64,000 nt of DNA. Origin: an uncultured Clostridium sp. Lineage in GTDB: Bacteria; Bacillota; Clostridia; Clostridiales; Clostridiaceae. The notes beneath the pieces were generated by a model that was given only the letters and a program-made list of their open reading frames with translations, was not told the origin of the DNA and made no database searches. The stretch is from NCBI GenBank assembly GCA_937927335.1, contig CALBDU010000013.1, forward strand, positions 12,927 to 76,926. The letters are read 5' to 3'. The translations under genes and the position numbers were made by a program. This document shows, piece after piece, positions 16,386 to 25,805 of this stretch. Numbering within the stretch: position 1 is the stretch's first letter; the number at the start of each line of letters is the position of its first letter.

Positions 16386-16615
16386 ATGATACATCCAAAT
16401 ATGACAGATGAAGAAATCAGGACATTGTACTATGCCAGTATTTAGATGGGAAGTAGAGTACATTGTATTAATACACGCATAGGAAAAAGTTATTCCAGGA
16501 AATGAAAAAAATATGTGACGAATGTACCGCTGAAGATAATAAGTATCGCAAGCTATATGCAAATAATATAGTATCCAGCGATAAACCAATGACAAAGGAT
16601 GAGATGCGAGTATAG
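16386..16615 (+). pseudogene. Short or decayed frames after the primase
   Basis: ATG 16386, with GAAGGGGATT upstream, gives MIHPNMTDEEIRTLYYASI and stops at 16445. A second frame from ATG 16502 gives a 37-residue peptide with CDEC, ending in TAG at 16615. The text between them also reads like coding sequence in other frames. A promoter word and an RBS suggest a once intact small gene. Long minus-strand frames here lack RBSs and are mirrors. Confidence 0.4.
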
Positions 16616-16707
16616 GCTGGGAGTGGCAAGAGATGGACCAGACTAAAAAGATAAAAGCTGGTGATGTAGTATACAACATTGATTGATAATGCAGGATCTT
16701 GACAAAA

Positions 16708-16725
16708 CAGAGGCTTAGACCTCTG
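16708..16725 (+). terminator. Short GC-rich hairpin
   Basis: CAGAGG-CTTAGA-CCTCTG followed by ATTCATAA, the same tail as after the hairpin at 12381-12398. Confidence 0.5.
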
Positions 16726-16843
16726 ATTCATAATCCTCTTAAAAAAATATATGAAAATTTATGCGTAAAGTACACTTTGTCAAAAAACGGTGATATAATA
16801 TATATATTTCAAACATTACTAAATAATGTAAGGAGCGATGATG

Positions 16844-16999
16844 ATGGATAACTATAATGATATTGGTGCTACGATGGATAGGATACTTTCTCTGGCTGAG
16901 GCTGGAGGGGATGCTGCAAATTTTGGGCAATCTGTCATAGATGTACTTTTTGCTGACGGGCTGATAGACGAGGCGGTTTACGAGCTTTTCAACCAGTAG
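16844..16999 (+). CDS. 51-aa acidic small protein
   Basis: Three ATGs follow AGGAG (16831-16835) in frame; the third, 16844, has the best spacing (8). The product is MDNYNDIGATMDRILSLAEAG then GDAANFGQSVIDVLF and a final ADGLIDEAVYELFNQ: acidic and helical, without cysteines. It ends 12 bases before the next ATG, whose RBS overlaps its stop, so the two are coupled. Function unknown. Confidence 0.62.
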   Translation: MDNYNDIGATMDRILSLAEAGGDAANFGQSVIDVLFADGLIDEAVYELFNQ

Positions 17000-17011
17000 G
17001 AGGCGATACTG

Positions 17012-17428
17012 ATGGTATACAAATATGATGTCAATAACTATGGCACAAGGATTAAGGCGCTTGTCCTTTTTGGCGGGACACCAGCTGTATTATTAATCCT
17101 AAAAGGATACAGACCACAGGGGATTGCCCTGGGGCTGCTGGTTGTATTAGCATCTGTGTTTTTGATTTTTGCGTATTACTATAATGATAAATTTTCTTTC
17201 ACTGTTAAAAGTAATGCATTGTCAGTACGATGCGGAAAAACTGTAGCTGATATACCATGGTCTGATATCGCTGATATTAATGAGACTAACAGAGGGCTGG
17301 CTGTAAGACTTGACGATGAGCAGCATTTTACGCTGCTAAATGATATGCGTAACTATAGACAATTCAAGGCCCAAATCATAGAAAAAGCTCTGGAATATAG
17401 GATTCCGATAAAATTAATCACGAAGTAG
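17012..17428 (+). CDS. Two-TM membrane protein with PH-like domain
   Basis: 138 aa, ATG after AGGAGGCGATACTG. A short cytoplasmic start is followed by two membrane helices (about 15-30 and 36-53, with IALGLLVVLASVFLIFAYYY). The soluble part has the strand order of a bacterial PH-like domain: FSFTVKSNALSVRCGKT, then ADIPWSDIADINE, then LAVRLDD and the final helix FKAQIIEKALEYR. Similar YcxB- and bPH-type proteins sit in the membrane with unknown roles. It is the last plus-strand gene of the primase block, coupled to the 51-aa gene. Confidence 0.72.
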   Translation: MVYKYDVNNYGTRIKALVLFGGTPAVLLILKGYRPQGIALGLLVVLASVFLIFAYYYNDKFSFTVKSNALSVRCGKTVADIPWSDIADINETNRGLAVRLDDEQHFTLLNDMRNYRQFKAQIIEKALEYRIPIKLITK

Positions 17429-17580
17429 TAACTTCAAAATTAAATATAATACTATTTTTGATGATTAGAAATGTAAGTATAAACCTACTTAATTTTAATA
17501 CATGATTATTAAATATTAAAAATTATTAATTTGTTCTTAAGTATTTTTTGATATATCATTCTAAGGGAAAATTAATTGTT

Positions 17581-17877
17581 TTACTTAGCACTGTCAAATG
17601 CATAATCTACAGCCCTATTAAGGAGAATAGGCATTTCAGAGATACCTCTATGCTTTAATATTAAGCCATATTTATCTTTAAAATAATCCCAAGCTTCTTT
17701 TTGACTAACAATATAAAAACCTATATTTGTTATACTCTTAAATTTTTTCATTATTGGTATACAATCTAAAGGGTAAATCACCTTTGAAGTTAAGTATGAA
17801 ATTATCGCAGCAAATTCATATTTAGTTAAATATAAAAGGTTATCGCCCATATAGTAGTTAGTAGCAATTTTAGACAT
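17581..17877 (-). CDS. Small hypothetical protein, possible Rpb6-like fold
   Basis: 98 aa on the minus strand, ATG 17877 with AGAGAGGT 7 bases upstream. It begins MSKIATNYYMGDNLLYLTKYEFAAI, a pattern (T-x-Y-E-x-A-x-I at the start of a helix) seen in small omega/Rpb6-like proteins, then SYLTSKVIYPLDCIP and a C-terminal helix. The similarity is loose and no function is claimed. It stands alone in an AT-rich region. The 17,878-18,178 stretch upstream holds only AT-rich DNA with its promoter. Confidence 0.6.
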   Translation of the reverse strand: MSKIATNYYMGDNLLYLTKYEFAAIISYLTSKVIYPLDCIPIMKKFKSITNIGFYIVSQKEAWDYFKDKYGLILKHRGISEMPILLNRAVDYAFDSAK

Positions 17878-18178
17878 AATTATACCTCTCTTATAAAATT
17901 AATTTACATTTCTACCTTTAACTTAATTTATTCATAGATTATTACATATTTACCTATATATACTATTATAACATATTAAAATTATTAATTGAGTTATAAT
18001 TTACTCATAATAAATGAAATAACTTATAATTTTTTCAAATTAATATCCAGTTTTACTAAAAATTAATTGTAATCGACAATATAAAACATAGTTATAATGA
18101 TTTATAGGTGTATAATTAAAATAATACATATAAATTTCTTAAAATTAATTAATGTGTTATGGGGGGAGAAGGGCAAAT

Positions 18179-18583
18179 ATGGATTTTAAAAAGTATGCAG
18201 GAATAGATCTGGCTAAATGGAAGGAACTCATTGGCTGTAAAATCGAACATACCTCATATAGTATTGGAACAATAAAAAAAGTAACTCCGAATGAAAAAGA
18301 GCCTGGTGTAATTCTGCATACCAAATTTAGTAAAGAAACTGTAAAATTAAAGCATAGCGGATTTGGTAAATACTATTTTATTATTCCGAATAAGAAATCA
18401 GAATTATTGCTAAATAAATATGAAGGGCTTCTGAAACCCGAATCGGGATTTTTAAAGGCTGTAACTCATTGCTGGAATTGCAAAGAGGTGATATTTAATA
18501 CTAATAAAAAATGTCTCAAATGCGGCGGTTATTTTTGTGAATCATGTGGGTCCTGTCTATGTAACTATGAACCCTTTATATAA
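18179..18583 (+). CDS. Protein with C-terminal zinc-ribbon cysteines
   Basis: 134 aa; the start at ATG 18179 follows a GGGGGGAG RBS, while the frame opening at 18152 runs through it. Residues 1-95 form a strand-rich domain (IGCKIEHTSYSIGTIKKV, VILHTKF) reminiscent of small beta-barrels. The C-terminus (about 105-132) has eight cysteines spaced C-x2-C, C-x2-C, C-x2-C and C-x-C, enough for two zinc sites. Such tails are seen in defence-associated and nucleic-acid-binding proteins. It converges on the DUF2357 gene, with a shared bidirectional terminator. Confidence 0.68.
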   Translation: MDFKKYAGIDLAKWKELIGCKIEHTSYSIGTIKKVTPNEKEPGVILHTKFSKETVKLKHSGFGKYYFIIPNKKSELLLNKYEGLLKPESGFLKAVTHCWNCKEVIFNTNKKCLKCGGYFCESCGSCLCNYEPFI

Positions 18584-18594
18584 TAGATAATAAA

Positions 18595-18618
18595 AAAAGG
18601 TGCAAATCTGCACCTTTT
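18595..18618. terminator. Bidirectional terminator
   Basis: Stem AAAAGGTGCA / TGCACCTTTT with loop AATC between the convergent zinc-ribbon gene and the DUF2357 gene. Confidence 0.85.
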
Positions 18619-18623
18619 ATACT

Positions 18624-20447
18624 TTAGTTCAAATCCTTTAATGTTAAGAATTCCATAATCTTTTCTTCAAATGCACTATAGCCGTAGCATTCGTTGCCAC
18701 ATTCCGCTGGATCTATCTGTATAAAGCTGAAGTTATAGTCTCCATCATAATCAACTGTTCTGTTTTGCTTTGGATAAATTACTATGACATTATCGATAAT
18801 GTTTCTACTTATTATCTTTGAATTTAATGACCTGTATGCGAAGTTGTAGTAATCATTTAACTGCTCAATGACCGATGTATCCCCATGTTCATTGTAAATA
18901 TATTTTGTTTTTCTGCATTTTACTTCTATTATAGTAGCTTTCAATAATTTGTTTGTTTCTTTATTGAATAGTGAAAGTCTCAGATCAGGACGGCAAGCTC
19001 TGGCGTTGTTTTTAACAAATCTTCCAACTGGCGCATTGCATGGTTTTGCTCCGATTTCGAGATCATATGCTACTTCACATAGCAAATTATCTCTGGAGAA
19101 ATGCATTATCGTTTCTGAAGGTAGTTCTCCATTATAAGATACTCCTTTTCTATCATCTGCAAGCCAGCCGCTATCCCAGTTAAAACCTTCCTGCTGTAAT
19201 TTTTCTATTACTAAGCCTGCAGTATAGTATTCAAATAATTTCGAGGTTTTTTTAGATGGAAAGCTGGTTTTCTTTTCTTTATGCATATCCTTTTCCAGTG
19301 ATACAAGCTCAATATAAAATGTGTATAGCTGTGAATATCTGTAATCTCTTAATAGGCCGTTGGATGGTTTAACTACTTTTTCAAATCCATTTATCTCATT
19401 CAACCACGTATCATATTCGGTACTGGATAGGAAAGACCGCAATTTTTTAATATTACACTGAATTTCTGTTAGATAAGATATGTTTTCAGCAAACTCCTGG
19501 ACTTCGTATTTCAGCCGTTCCATTCTCTTTCTCTTATTCATTCTAAAATTATCTGATAAGGTATAATCACCCTCGATTTTATTAGAATACTCCAGCTTAG
19601 CTGCTTGATATTCTTCAAATTTCAGCTGCTTCCTTCCTTCCAGACTTACACCCGCTGTTTTGAAGTTTGCCTCAAGCTCGCACAAAACCATTACTGTGTG
19701 ATGTATTATCTTTCTAATCCATTTATTTTCTACGGTATTTGAATTTAGCACTGTATGTTTTTCGAATACTATATCAGGACAGAAAAGATTGTCATTTCTG
19801 GAGGTCCCCTTTTGTGAGAGCCACCTTTGACTCTTATTATCAGGTCTTTTATAGCCCCCTGGCTTTTCTGAATATTGTTTCCCCACATTCACTAAGGGAC
19901 ATTTTGTGATTGAATTAAGATTATTGATAAGCATCCCAATATTTTCGTTAATATGATTGTATATTTGGGAGTAAGAAGCTGTGTGCATTAAGTTTTTGCC
20001 TTTGGCCCCGTACCTTTGAGCATATAAATTGTAAGAAAGGCCTTCCAACATGTTCTCAAGGTAGCTTTTCATATTCATAAGCCCATCCCAGGAGATGGAA
20101 GAGGGGATTATATGGTAATACCCCTCATAATAAGCATCAGATGTCCTTATTATTACGGAATGATATCCTGGAACCATCATATCATCTTGATCTTGGCCAG
20201 TTGTAATTTGAATGGTTTGGCCTGGTTTTACTATAGAAAGTCCATCGTTGTTATAACACTCAATTTCAAGTGCAGCGTTAGGATCTTCGCTTTCAAAACT
20301 TACCAATACAGTATTGTGTTCTATAAATTTCACAAATTCATCCCCAAGATTAAAGTCAGGGTAATATTCTGGGGAGATTATTCGTGATTCTGCGGAATGG
20401 AAGGAGTCATTAAATGTCCTTATATCAAAGGAGACTTTAACTTGCAT
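18624..20447 (-). CDS. DUF2357 / McrC-like nuclease subunit
   Basis: 607 aa, fourth gene of a minus-strand operon. The N-terminal third is beta-rich, the middle third is helical (residues about 260-350), and the last third is a PD-(D/E)XK nuclease: RPDLRL with the metal-binding Asp near residue 488, then IIEVKCRK with E507-x-K509, and a following helix with QLNDYYNFAYRS. DUF2357 proteins are McrC-like subunits that work with a McrB-type AAA+ motor to cleave modified or foreign DNA. The gene overlaps the end of the AAA+ gene by 11 bases, so the products are made together. The family label is from domain order and the motor next to it. Confidence 0.82.
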   Translation of the reverse strand: MQVKVSFDIRTFNDSFHSAESRIISPEYYPDFNLGDEFVKFIEHNTVLVSFESEDPNAALEIECYNNDGLSIVKPGQTIQITTGQDQDDMMVPGYHSVIIRTSDAYYEGYYHIIPSSISWDGLMNMKSYLENMLEGLSYNLYAQRYGAKGKNLMHTASYSQIYNHINENIGMLINNLNSITKCPLVNVGKQYSEKPGGYKRPDNKSQRWLSQKGTSRNDNLFCPDIVFEKHTVLNSNTVENKWIRKIIHHTVMVLCELEANFKTAGVSLEGRKQLKFEEYQAAKLEYSNKIEGDYTLSDNFRMNKRKRMERLKYEVQEFAENISYLTEIQCNIKKLRSFLSSTEYDTWLNEINGFEKVVKPSNGLLRDYRYSQLYTFYIELVSLEKDMHKEKKTSFPSKKTSKLFEYYTAGLVIEKLQQEGFNWDSGWLADDRKGVSYNGELPSETIMHFSRDNLLCEVAYDLEIGAKPCNAPVGRFVKNNARACRPDLRLSLFNKETNKLLKATIIEVKCRKTKYIYNEHGDTSVIEQLNDYYNFAYRSLNSKIISRNIIDNVIVIYPKQNRTVDYDGDYNFSFIQIDPAECGNECYGYSAFEEKIMEFLTLKDLN

Positions 20448-22458
20448 ATCCGTAAATACCTAATTCCTTTGCCTTTCTTATTATTTCCTGTTTGGTAAGT
20501 GTAAAATGACTGATACCTTGGCTTTTTTCATTATTAAAGAACGTATACAGCATGCTATTTGTTGGAATATCACTATCATCCCTTATGGTGCCGATCAAAG
20601 TTTCAAACTGCTTTTCCGTACCTTTTATTTTAGTGATAAGCCGCTGCTTAATCTCAATATCAAATGCATCTTCCCTGGAAATCATTTTTTGGCCTTTATC
20701 ATCTACAGGTATATTGTTCAAGTAATCTCCAATCTTCTTGAGTATCCTGAATGAAACACCTTTTTGAACATCAAATTTTCTTATTAAGGAATGCAGCTCA
20801 TCAAGAAGATTTATTTCATCCAAACTGTATGCTGATAATGAATCTTCAAGCTGAACCCATGAATTATACTCATCATATGAGGAGCAGACGTACTTTTCGA
20901 AGGTTTTTTCCAATGTTTTTTCTGCTTCCTGTTCTTCTCTAAGTTGTGCAAAGTTCTTTTTGTTTAGTACTACTATATTAGCCCTGTCCAGTAGCCTGTC
21001 AGAAAAGTCTTTAGTTGTTTCATCAACATTTACGGTTCCTATAAAAATGATATTGCTTCCAATTGGAATGGATGACTTATATCTCTCATTATTTATGCAG
21101 TGAGCCCTGTTGCTGTAGAGTTGGATAAACCGTTTATCTTCTTTCTTTTCCAGCAGGGATATAAATGGAGCAAACCAGTATTCCACTTGAGATAAATTCA
21201 TCTCATCGAAAATTACCATATGCATTTTGTCTGGATTATCACTGGCATGTATAAGGAAATCAGTAAATCCTATTTCCGAGGGGACAAACAGACCACTTGA
21301 ATTATTCAGATACCCCAGCAGGTCCCCAGGTTCTGTGTATGAAGGACTAATCGGAAGGAACAAGAGCGTAGTGTCTTCTTCTGAAAGATCCAGCATTTTG
21401 GAATAGGCAAGGGCGAGCTGGGTTTTTCCCGTACCAGACATCCCTGCAAGGATAGTAATTGGGTTAGTCTTAACACATGTATGAAAATTCACAAGATCAT
21501 TGGTGTCATAACACAGCTTTTCCCTGATAGTGCATTGTTTCAAGGCTTTTAAGAACAGATATTCCGAAATGCTTTCTGGAGCCGATGATGCACTAATATT
21601 GTCAATTGCTGGACTTATTATTGTTTCTGCAATAGCTTGAGCTACGGGATGAACAGCAGTAGGCAGGGGAATTGCCTCAATATCTTCACCTTGAGCTTCA
21701 CTTATGAGCTTTTTGATAGCATTCCTTTCCATAAATATAACTCCATCAGTGCCAATGGTGTTTTCATAATTGGTGAATTTAGTCCTATATATTTTACCCA
21801 TTCCTTTTTCACAAGCCCATATATTACTATTTGTTTTATGCCGTTGCCAGCTTGGGAAATTATAATATATATAATCTCCGCATAATATATACTCTGGATC
21901 TGGCATAGCATGTCCATAATCTTCGAACAGGATATTGCTCTTTGAAGTCAGCTTTTTTTCAAAGTCTACGTTATTCATACACTGGTGAGGAATGGGAACA
22001 TATGATGCTTTTGGATCTGCCTGAATATCTTCAATAGCAACCACATCAAGATTTTTATAAACAAGCTCTTTCCCGTCCCTTACATTAAAAGATATTTTGG
22101 GCTTAAACAATATCAATTTATTTCCAAATTTATCTCTCAGCATCTTTTTCTTTCTTTCAACATCAGTAGTCATCCTATAATCCATAGAGAAAAGCACCTG
22201 GTTGTTAGGATTCGTATCTATACCGCTATATAGGTCCGATTGCATTATTTGAGGCAGCATTTCTTTTATTGGAACAGGTTCAGGACTCAAGGCTTTGATG
22301 TAAAATATAATACTATTGCTTCCTTTCATTCCTGTGACAGGGGCTTGGTCTTCACCAGCATTTGGGTAATATTCCTCATTTGTAGCCAACATTCCAAGTA
22401 CGTAGCAGGTATTTGCCTTCAATAATTTGTTTTTACTTTCTGAATTAAATAGCGACAT
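20437..22458 (-). CDS. McrB-like AAA+ ATPase
   Basis: 673 aa from the ATG at 22458; an ATG two codons earlier touches the RBS GGGGAGG and is less likely. Residues ~1-260 are an N-terminal recognition region with aromatic-rich strands (about 175-235), as expected for a DNA- or base-binding module. The AAA+ core has Walker A GMSGTGKT (about 339-346), Walker B MVIFDEMN (about 414-421), sensor I IIFIGTVNVDE and the arginine-finger-type SDRLLDRA. These are the McrB features. GTP- versus ATP-preference cannot be told. It lies between the coiled-coil gene (14-base overlap) and the DUF2357 nuclease. Confidence 0.87.
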   Translation of the reverse strand: MSLFNSESKNKLLKANTCYVLGMLATNEEYYPNAGEDQAPVTGMKGSNSIIFYIKALSPEPVPIKEMLPQIMQSDLYSGIDTNPNNQVLFSMDYRMTTDVERKKKMLRDKFGNKLILFKPKISFNVRDGKELVYKNLDVVAIEDIQADPKASYVPIPHQCMNNVDFEKKLTSKSNILFEDYGHAMPDPEYILCGDYIYYNFPSWQRHKTNSNIWACEKGMGKIYRTKFTNYENTIGTDGVIFMERNAIKKLISEAQGEDIEAIPLPTAVHPVAQAIAETIISPAIDNISASSAPESISEYLFLKALKQCTIREKLCYDTNDLVNFHTCVKTNPITILAGMSGTGKTQLALAYSKMLDLSEEDTTLLFLPISPSYTEPGDLLGYLNNSSGLFVPSEIGFTDFLIHASDNPDKMHMVIFDEMNLSQVEYWFAPFISLLEKKEDKRFIQLYSNRAHCINNERYKSSIPIGSNIIFIGTVNVDETTKDFSDRLLDRANIVVLNKKNFAQLREEQEAEKTLEKTFEKYVCSSYDEYNSWVQLEDSLSAYSLDEINLLDELHSLIRKFDVQKGVSFRILKKIGDYLNNIPVDDKGQKMISREDAFDIEIKQRLITKIKGTEKQFETLIGTIRDDSDIPTNSMLYTFFNNEKSQGISHFTLTKQEIIRKAKELGIYGYAS

Positions 22459-23824
22459 TGTCATACCTCCCCAATATATTTGATATTTCCTGAATTAATC
22501 TTTTTTCACTTCCAGCATATATTGTTTTCGTTTCAACTCCGATGTGTTCAGCTATCCTTTTAGCTTTTTTTATCTGCGTAGTGGATAAACCTTCTCTTCT
22601 AATAAAAATATTTTTAATATCTTTTTTTAGCTTGTCTACAATATTTTCATCGTCAATTTCCTTAATATTAACAAACAGCACCTCATTAAAAATAATTTGT
22701 GCTATTTTAGCTTCATTTGCTGTTACTACCGCAAATTTCGGTGTTACGCTTTCTTGATCAAAATTATACTTAAAATATAATTCCAACTTTTCAGCATTAG
22801 CATATTTTGTCTTTAAATCATTTATAGTCCCTTGGTCTATTTTTTCTTTAATTTCGATGATCTGCAGATTTGATTCGAGGGCCTTTTTTAGTGCCTCTTT
22901 TTCCTCTTTATAAAGGTTTGAAGTTTCCGTAAGCTCAGCTATTTGTTTTGAACCTGCCTCAGCTTCTTTTGCAATTTTCTTGGAATCCTTTTTTAACTGA
23001 TTAATAGTCTTTTCTAACTCGGATATCTTCTTTTCATTTTCAGCAATATCTTCAAGCAATTTTGCATTTTCATCTGAACTGATACTGATTTCAGTGGAGG
23101 ATATAGAAGATTTTTCTTTTTCACTCTTATAATGATCTAACAATGCTACTAATATAGTTACAATTAAATCCGCTCGATACTCACTTTTTAAATTTTTTTG
23201 TGCGTTAAGAAAAGCATAGTTGAGAGCAACAGTAGGTATTTCATCTGCTTTAATTTTATTCATCAAATCGAACACTGTCCATGATTGAGCCTCATCTCCT
23301 ATGGAATCAATTTGGTCAAGGAGCTCTTCATCCATATAGTTTTTCAGTTCACTTACAAAAAAATCCTGATTTTTGTTATCATTATACATTGCTGTAATCT
23401 TAATATAATCCCATGCTTCTTCCTCCGTATCAAACTTATATCCCAGGTCAAAAACATCTTTGCCCTCCTTTTGATTGTTTATCATTACGGGTAGGAGTTC
23501 TTTTGTCTTCTCAGGATGCAGCAGCAATGCATTTGCCAGTTTTTTGTAATCTGGTACTTTAAGTCCTGAATCATTGATAAAGTAGAAAAATTGCTTTTCG
23601 GTGAGCTCTTTAAAAGCCTCTCCATAATGTCTTTTGATTACAAACTCAAAAGGATTAGAACCTTTAAACTTACCTGGTTTCATAGACATCCCACGAAGTA
23701 TTTTTATTATTTTAACCTTCTTATATTGTTCATTTTTAGATTTTGTATTTTCTTTGAATAGACTTAGGATTTCATTAGTTTCTTCCTCATCTATAAGACT
23801 CATATAAAGGTCGATTTCGTTCAC
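22445..23824 (-). CDS. Coiled-coil protein of the McrBC-like operon
   Basis: 459 aa from GTG 23824, 8 bases after GGGAGG; the longer frame to 23854 would run into the upstream gene and lacks an RBS. Residues ~1-235 are helical with a FKGSNPFEFVIKRHYGEAFK segment; residues ~250-340 form a coiled coil rich in Glu/Lys/Asn; residues ~350-459 are a mixed domain with AVVTANEAKIAQIIF and the end RLIQEISNILGRYDNV. No enzyme motif is seen. Coiled-coil subunits in McrBC-related loci (as in coiled-coil nuclease tandem systems) are thought to recognise or scaffold nucleic acid; assignment to that class is inference. Confidence 0.75.
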   Translation of the reverse strand: MNEIDLYMSLIDEEETNEILSLFKENTKSKNEQYKKVKIIKILRGMSMKPGKFKGSNPFEFVIKRHYGEAFKELTEKQFFYFINDSGLKVPDYKKLANALLLHPEKTKELLPVMINNQKEGKDVFDLGYKFDTEEEAWDYIKITAMYNDNKNQDFFVSELKNYMDEELLDQIDSIGDEAQSWTVFDLMNKIKADEIPTVALNYAFLNAQKNLKSEYRADLIVTILVALLDHYKSEKEKSSISSTEISISSDENAKLLEDIAENEKKISELEKTINQLKKDSKKIAKEAEAGSKQIAELTETSNLYKEEKEALKKALESNLQIIEIKEKIDQGTINDLKTKYANAEKLELYFKYNFDQESVTPKFAVVTANEAKIAQIIFNEVLFVNIKEIDDENIVDKLKKDIKNIFIRREGLSTTQIKKAKRIAEHIGVETKTIYAGSEKRLIQEISNILGRYDNVAI

Positions 23825-23828
23825 GTAT

Positions 23829-24065
23829 TTACACCTCCCTGGATATCTTATCAATTAAATCAAGTCGCCGCTTTCCAAGCCTGAGCTTTACCGTGCTATT
23901 AATAACTCCTTCTGTATAAATCAAATCAGAATTATTTTTTAGAATTAACTTTAGTTTATCTATCAAGTCCTGTTCAGATATTGTCTTGTCCCAATATTTG
24001 TCGATTAGTTCATTAATTCCATTTATCAGTTGTGTTCTGCTCCTGTAATAAGTGATGATATCCAC
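23829..24065 (-). CDS. Small protein resembling TIGR04540 family
   Basis: 78 aa, ATG 24065 with AAAAAGGAGGTAG upstream. The sequence fits my memory of TIGR04540: YRSRTQLINGINELID, then YWDKTISEQDLIDKL, then INSTVKLRLGKRRLDLIDKI. The family is short, Firmicute-specific and of unknown role. It is the first gene of the four-gene McrBC-like operon and ends 4 bases before the next start, so it is a good candidate for a fixed component of the system or its regulator. Confidence 0.68.
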   Translation of the reverse strand: MDIITYYRSRTQLINGINELIDKYWDKTISEQDLIDKLKLILKNNSDLIYTEGVINSTVKLRLGKRRLDLIDKISREV

Positions 24066-24264
24066 TCGATTTCTACCTCCTTTTTGTATAATATTTGCTA
24101 ATATTTGTATTATTTTTCTATATTATACTGCTTAAATTTGGTAGAAACAATACATATTTACAAATTTATATATATCTTATCAATATATGGGATGAAGATT
24201 ACCTTCTTTTTTTTATTATGTTTAAATGGTATAATTTTCATAATGTCAAGTGTGAGGTGATGTG

Positions 24265-25761
24265 ATGGAATCAGAAGAAATATTAGTAAAAGATGTTGCG
24301 ATATACTTACGCAAAAGTAGAGGCGATAAAGATACAGATTTGCAAAAACACAGGATGCAGCTTGTAGAGTTATGCAATAAAATGGATTATAGTTATCGGG
24401 AATATGCTGAAATAGGTTCCAGTGATAGCATCCAAGACCGTCCAGAATTTTGCCGTTTATTGGACGATATTAAAATGGATTTATTTGATGCGATAGCTGT
24501 TGTAGATATTGATAGATTAGGGCGTGGTGATGATCGAGACTGGGGACTAATTGAGGCTATATTAAGAGAGGCCGAGGTTTTTATCATAACGCCAGATCAT
24601 AATTATAAATGGGACAATGATAATGATGAAATTCAACTTGAGACCAAAAAATATCTGGCAAGGATTGAATATAAGGCAATAACCAAGAGATTACGAAGAG
24701 GAAAAATCTGGGGGGCAAGAGACGGTAAATGGACGAATGGTAAACCGCCATATCCATACGTATATAATCGTGAGACAGGCAATCTTGATATAAATGCTGA
24801 CCACTACAAGGTATACAGGCAAATATTAGATATGGCATTAGACGGGTTACCAGCCTACCAGATTGCTTGGGAGCTAAATAAATTAAACATAAAGTCTCCT
24901 GGAGGTTTGGATTGGAATAATAATACTGTGTATCGTCTACTTAAGGACATGACCCACCTCGGTAAAATTGTTTTTGGTAAGCAAAAAGGCAGCGGACATA
25001 AAAACAAAAAAACTAAACCGCTTAAAAGATATGATCAGCAAGACTGGATAGTGATTGATGGACGTCACAAAGCAATAAAAACTCAAGCAGAACATGACAA
25101 AATAGTGGAGCTGCTGGCAAAACGTAAGATTATACCAAAAGCAGCCCGTAAAGGTGCTTTTGTATTAAGTGGGCTGGTTTATTGCAGTAAATGCGGGTAT
25201 AGAATGGGCATTACGAAAAATGGAAGAAATCACATTGAGTACCTAAAAAAGTGCCAACATTTTACTCCGATCGGTGATAAATGTGATAATCCTGGCGCAG
25301 ATACAGATTATATTGTGCAGGCAGTTTTTACCGAATTGAGAAAATATGAGGATAGAATCTTAAGTAATATTGCAGATGTTAAAGAAGATGAAACGATTTT
25401 GATTAGATCAGCTTTAAAACAAAAGCAGGATGAGCTACAAAAAGAAGAAAAGGCTTTAAATAATCTTTACGAAATGAGAGAGGATGGAGAAATTTCAAAG
25501 GATAAATTTTTATTAAGAAAAAATATTAGAGAAACACGTATTGATCAAATTAATAATGATGTAAAGGAATTAAAAGTAAGATTACAAAAAAGAGATAAGG
25601 CAACTGATCAAATGATGCTCAGTAATATTGCAGATTTTCGTAAAAAGTGGTCACAGGCAGAGTCATCACATGATAAAAATCAGTTTCTCAAAACAATTAT
25701 TGATAGAATAAATTATACAAGGAATGGAGAAAATATAATTATACATGTAAATTTTCTTTAG
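24265..25761 (+). CDS. Large serine recombinase (integrase)
   Basis: 498 aa from ATG 24265 with GAGGTG 5 bases upstream. The N-terminal resolvase domain has the catalytic serine in YLRKSRGD (Ser18) and conserved arginines in DIDRLGRGDDRD. The recombinase domain follows (KAITKRLRRGKIWGARDGKW, then PYPYVYNRETG). A zinc ribbon is formed by CSKCGYRMG and the later cysteines of the KKCQHF...GDKCDN stretch; a coiled-coil segment (about 375-440) inserts after it. This is the layout of phage and ICE integrases that recombine attP with attB. It lies 44 bases before the YyaL gene, whose CxxC codons are disrupted, so that gene is the likely attachment site. Confidence 0.93.
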   Translation: MESEEILVKDVAIYLRKSRGDKDTDLQKHRMQLVELCNKMDYSYREYAEIGSSDSIQDRPEFCRLLDDIKMDLFDAIAVVDIDRLGRGDDRDWGLIEAILREAEVFIITPDHNYKWDNDNDEIQLETKKYLARIEYKAITKRLRRGKIWGARDGKWTNGKPPYPYVYNRETGNLDINADHYKVYRQILDMALDGLPAYQIAWELNKLNIKSPGGLDWNNNTVYRLLKDMTHLGKIVFGKQKGSGHKNKKTKPLKRYDQQDWIVIDGRHKAIKTQAEHDKIVELLAKRKIIPKAARKGAFVLSGLVYCSKCGYRMGITKNGRNHIEYLKKCQHFTPIGDKCDNPGADTDYIVQAVFTELRKYEDRILSNIADVKEDETILIRSALKQKQDELQKEEKALNNLYEMREDGEISKDKFLLRKNIRETRIDQINNDVKELKVRLQKRDKATDQMMLSNIADFRKKWSQAESSHDKNQFLKTIIDRINYTRNGENIIIHVNFL

Positions 25762-25805
25762 GCGTATGATGTTCAATTTTTTTTATTTATAAGGAGGTGA
25801 TGCTC

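Noticed and set aside
16350..16731. Minus-strand frames of 87-109 aa after the primase
   Set aside because: No RBS, many rare hydrophobic and Tyr/His runs, and plus-strand remnants with an RBS and promoter explain the region better.
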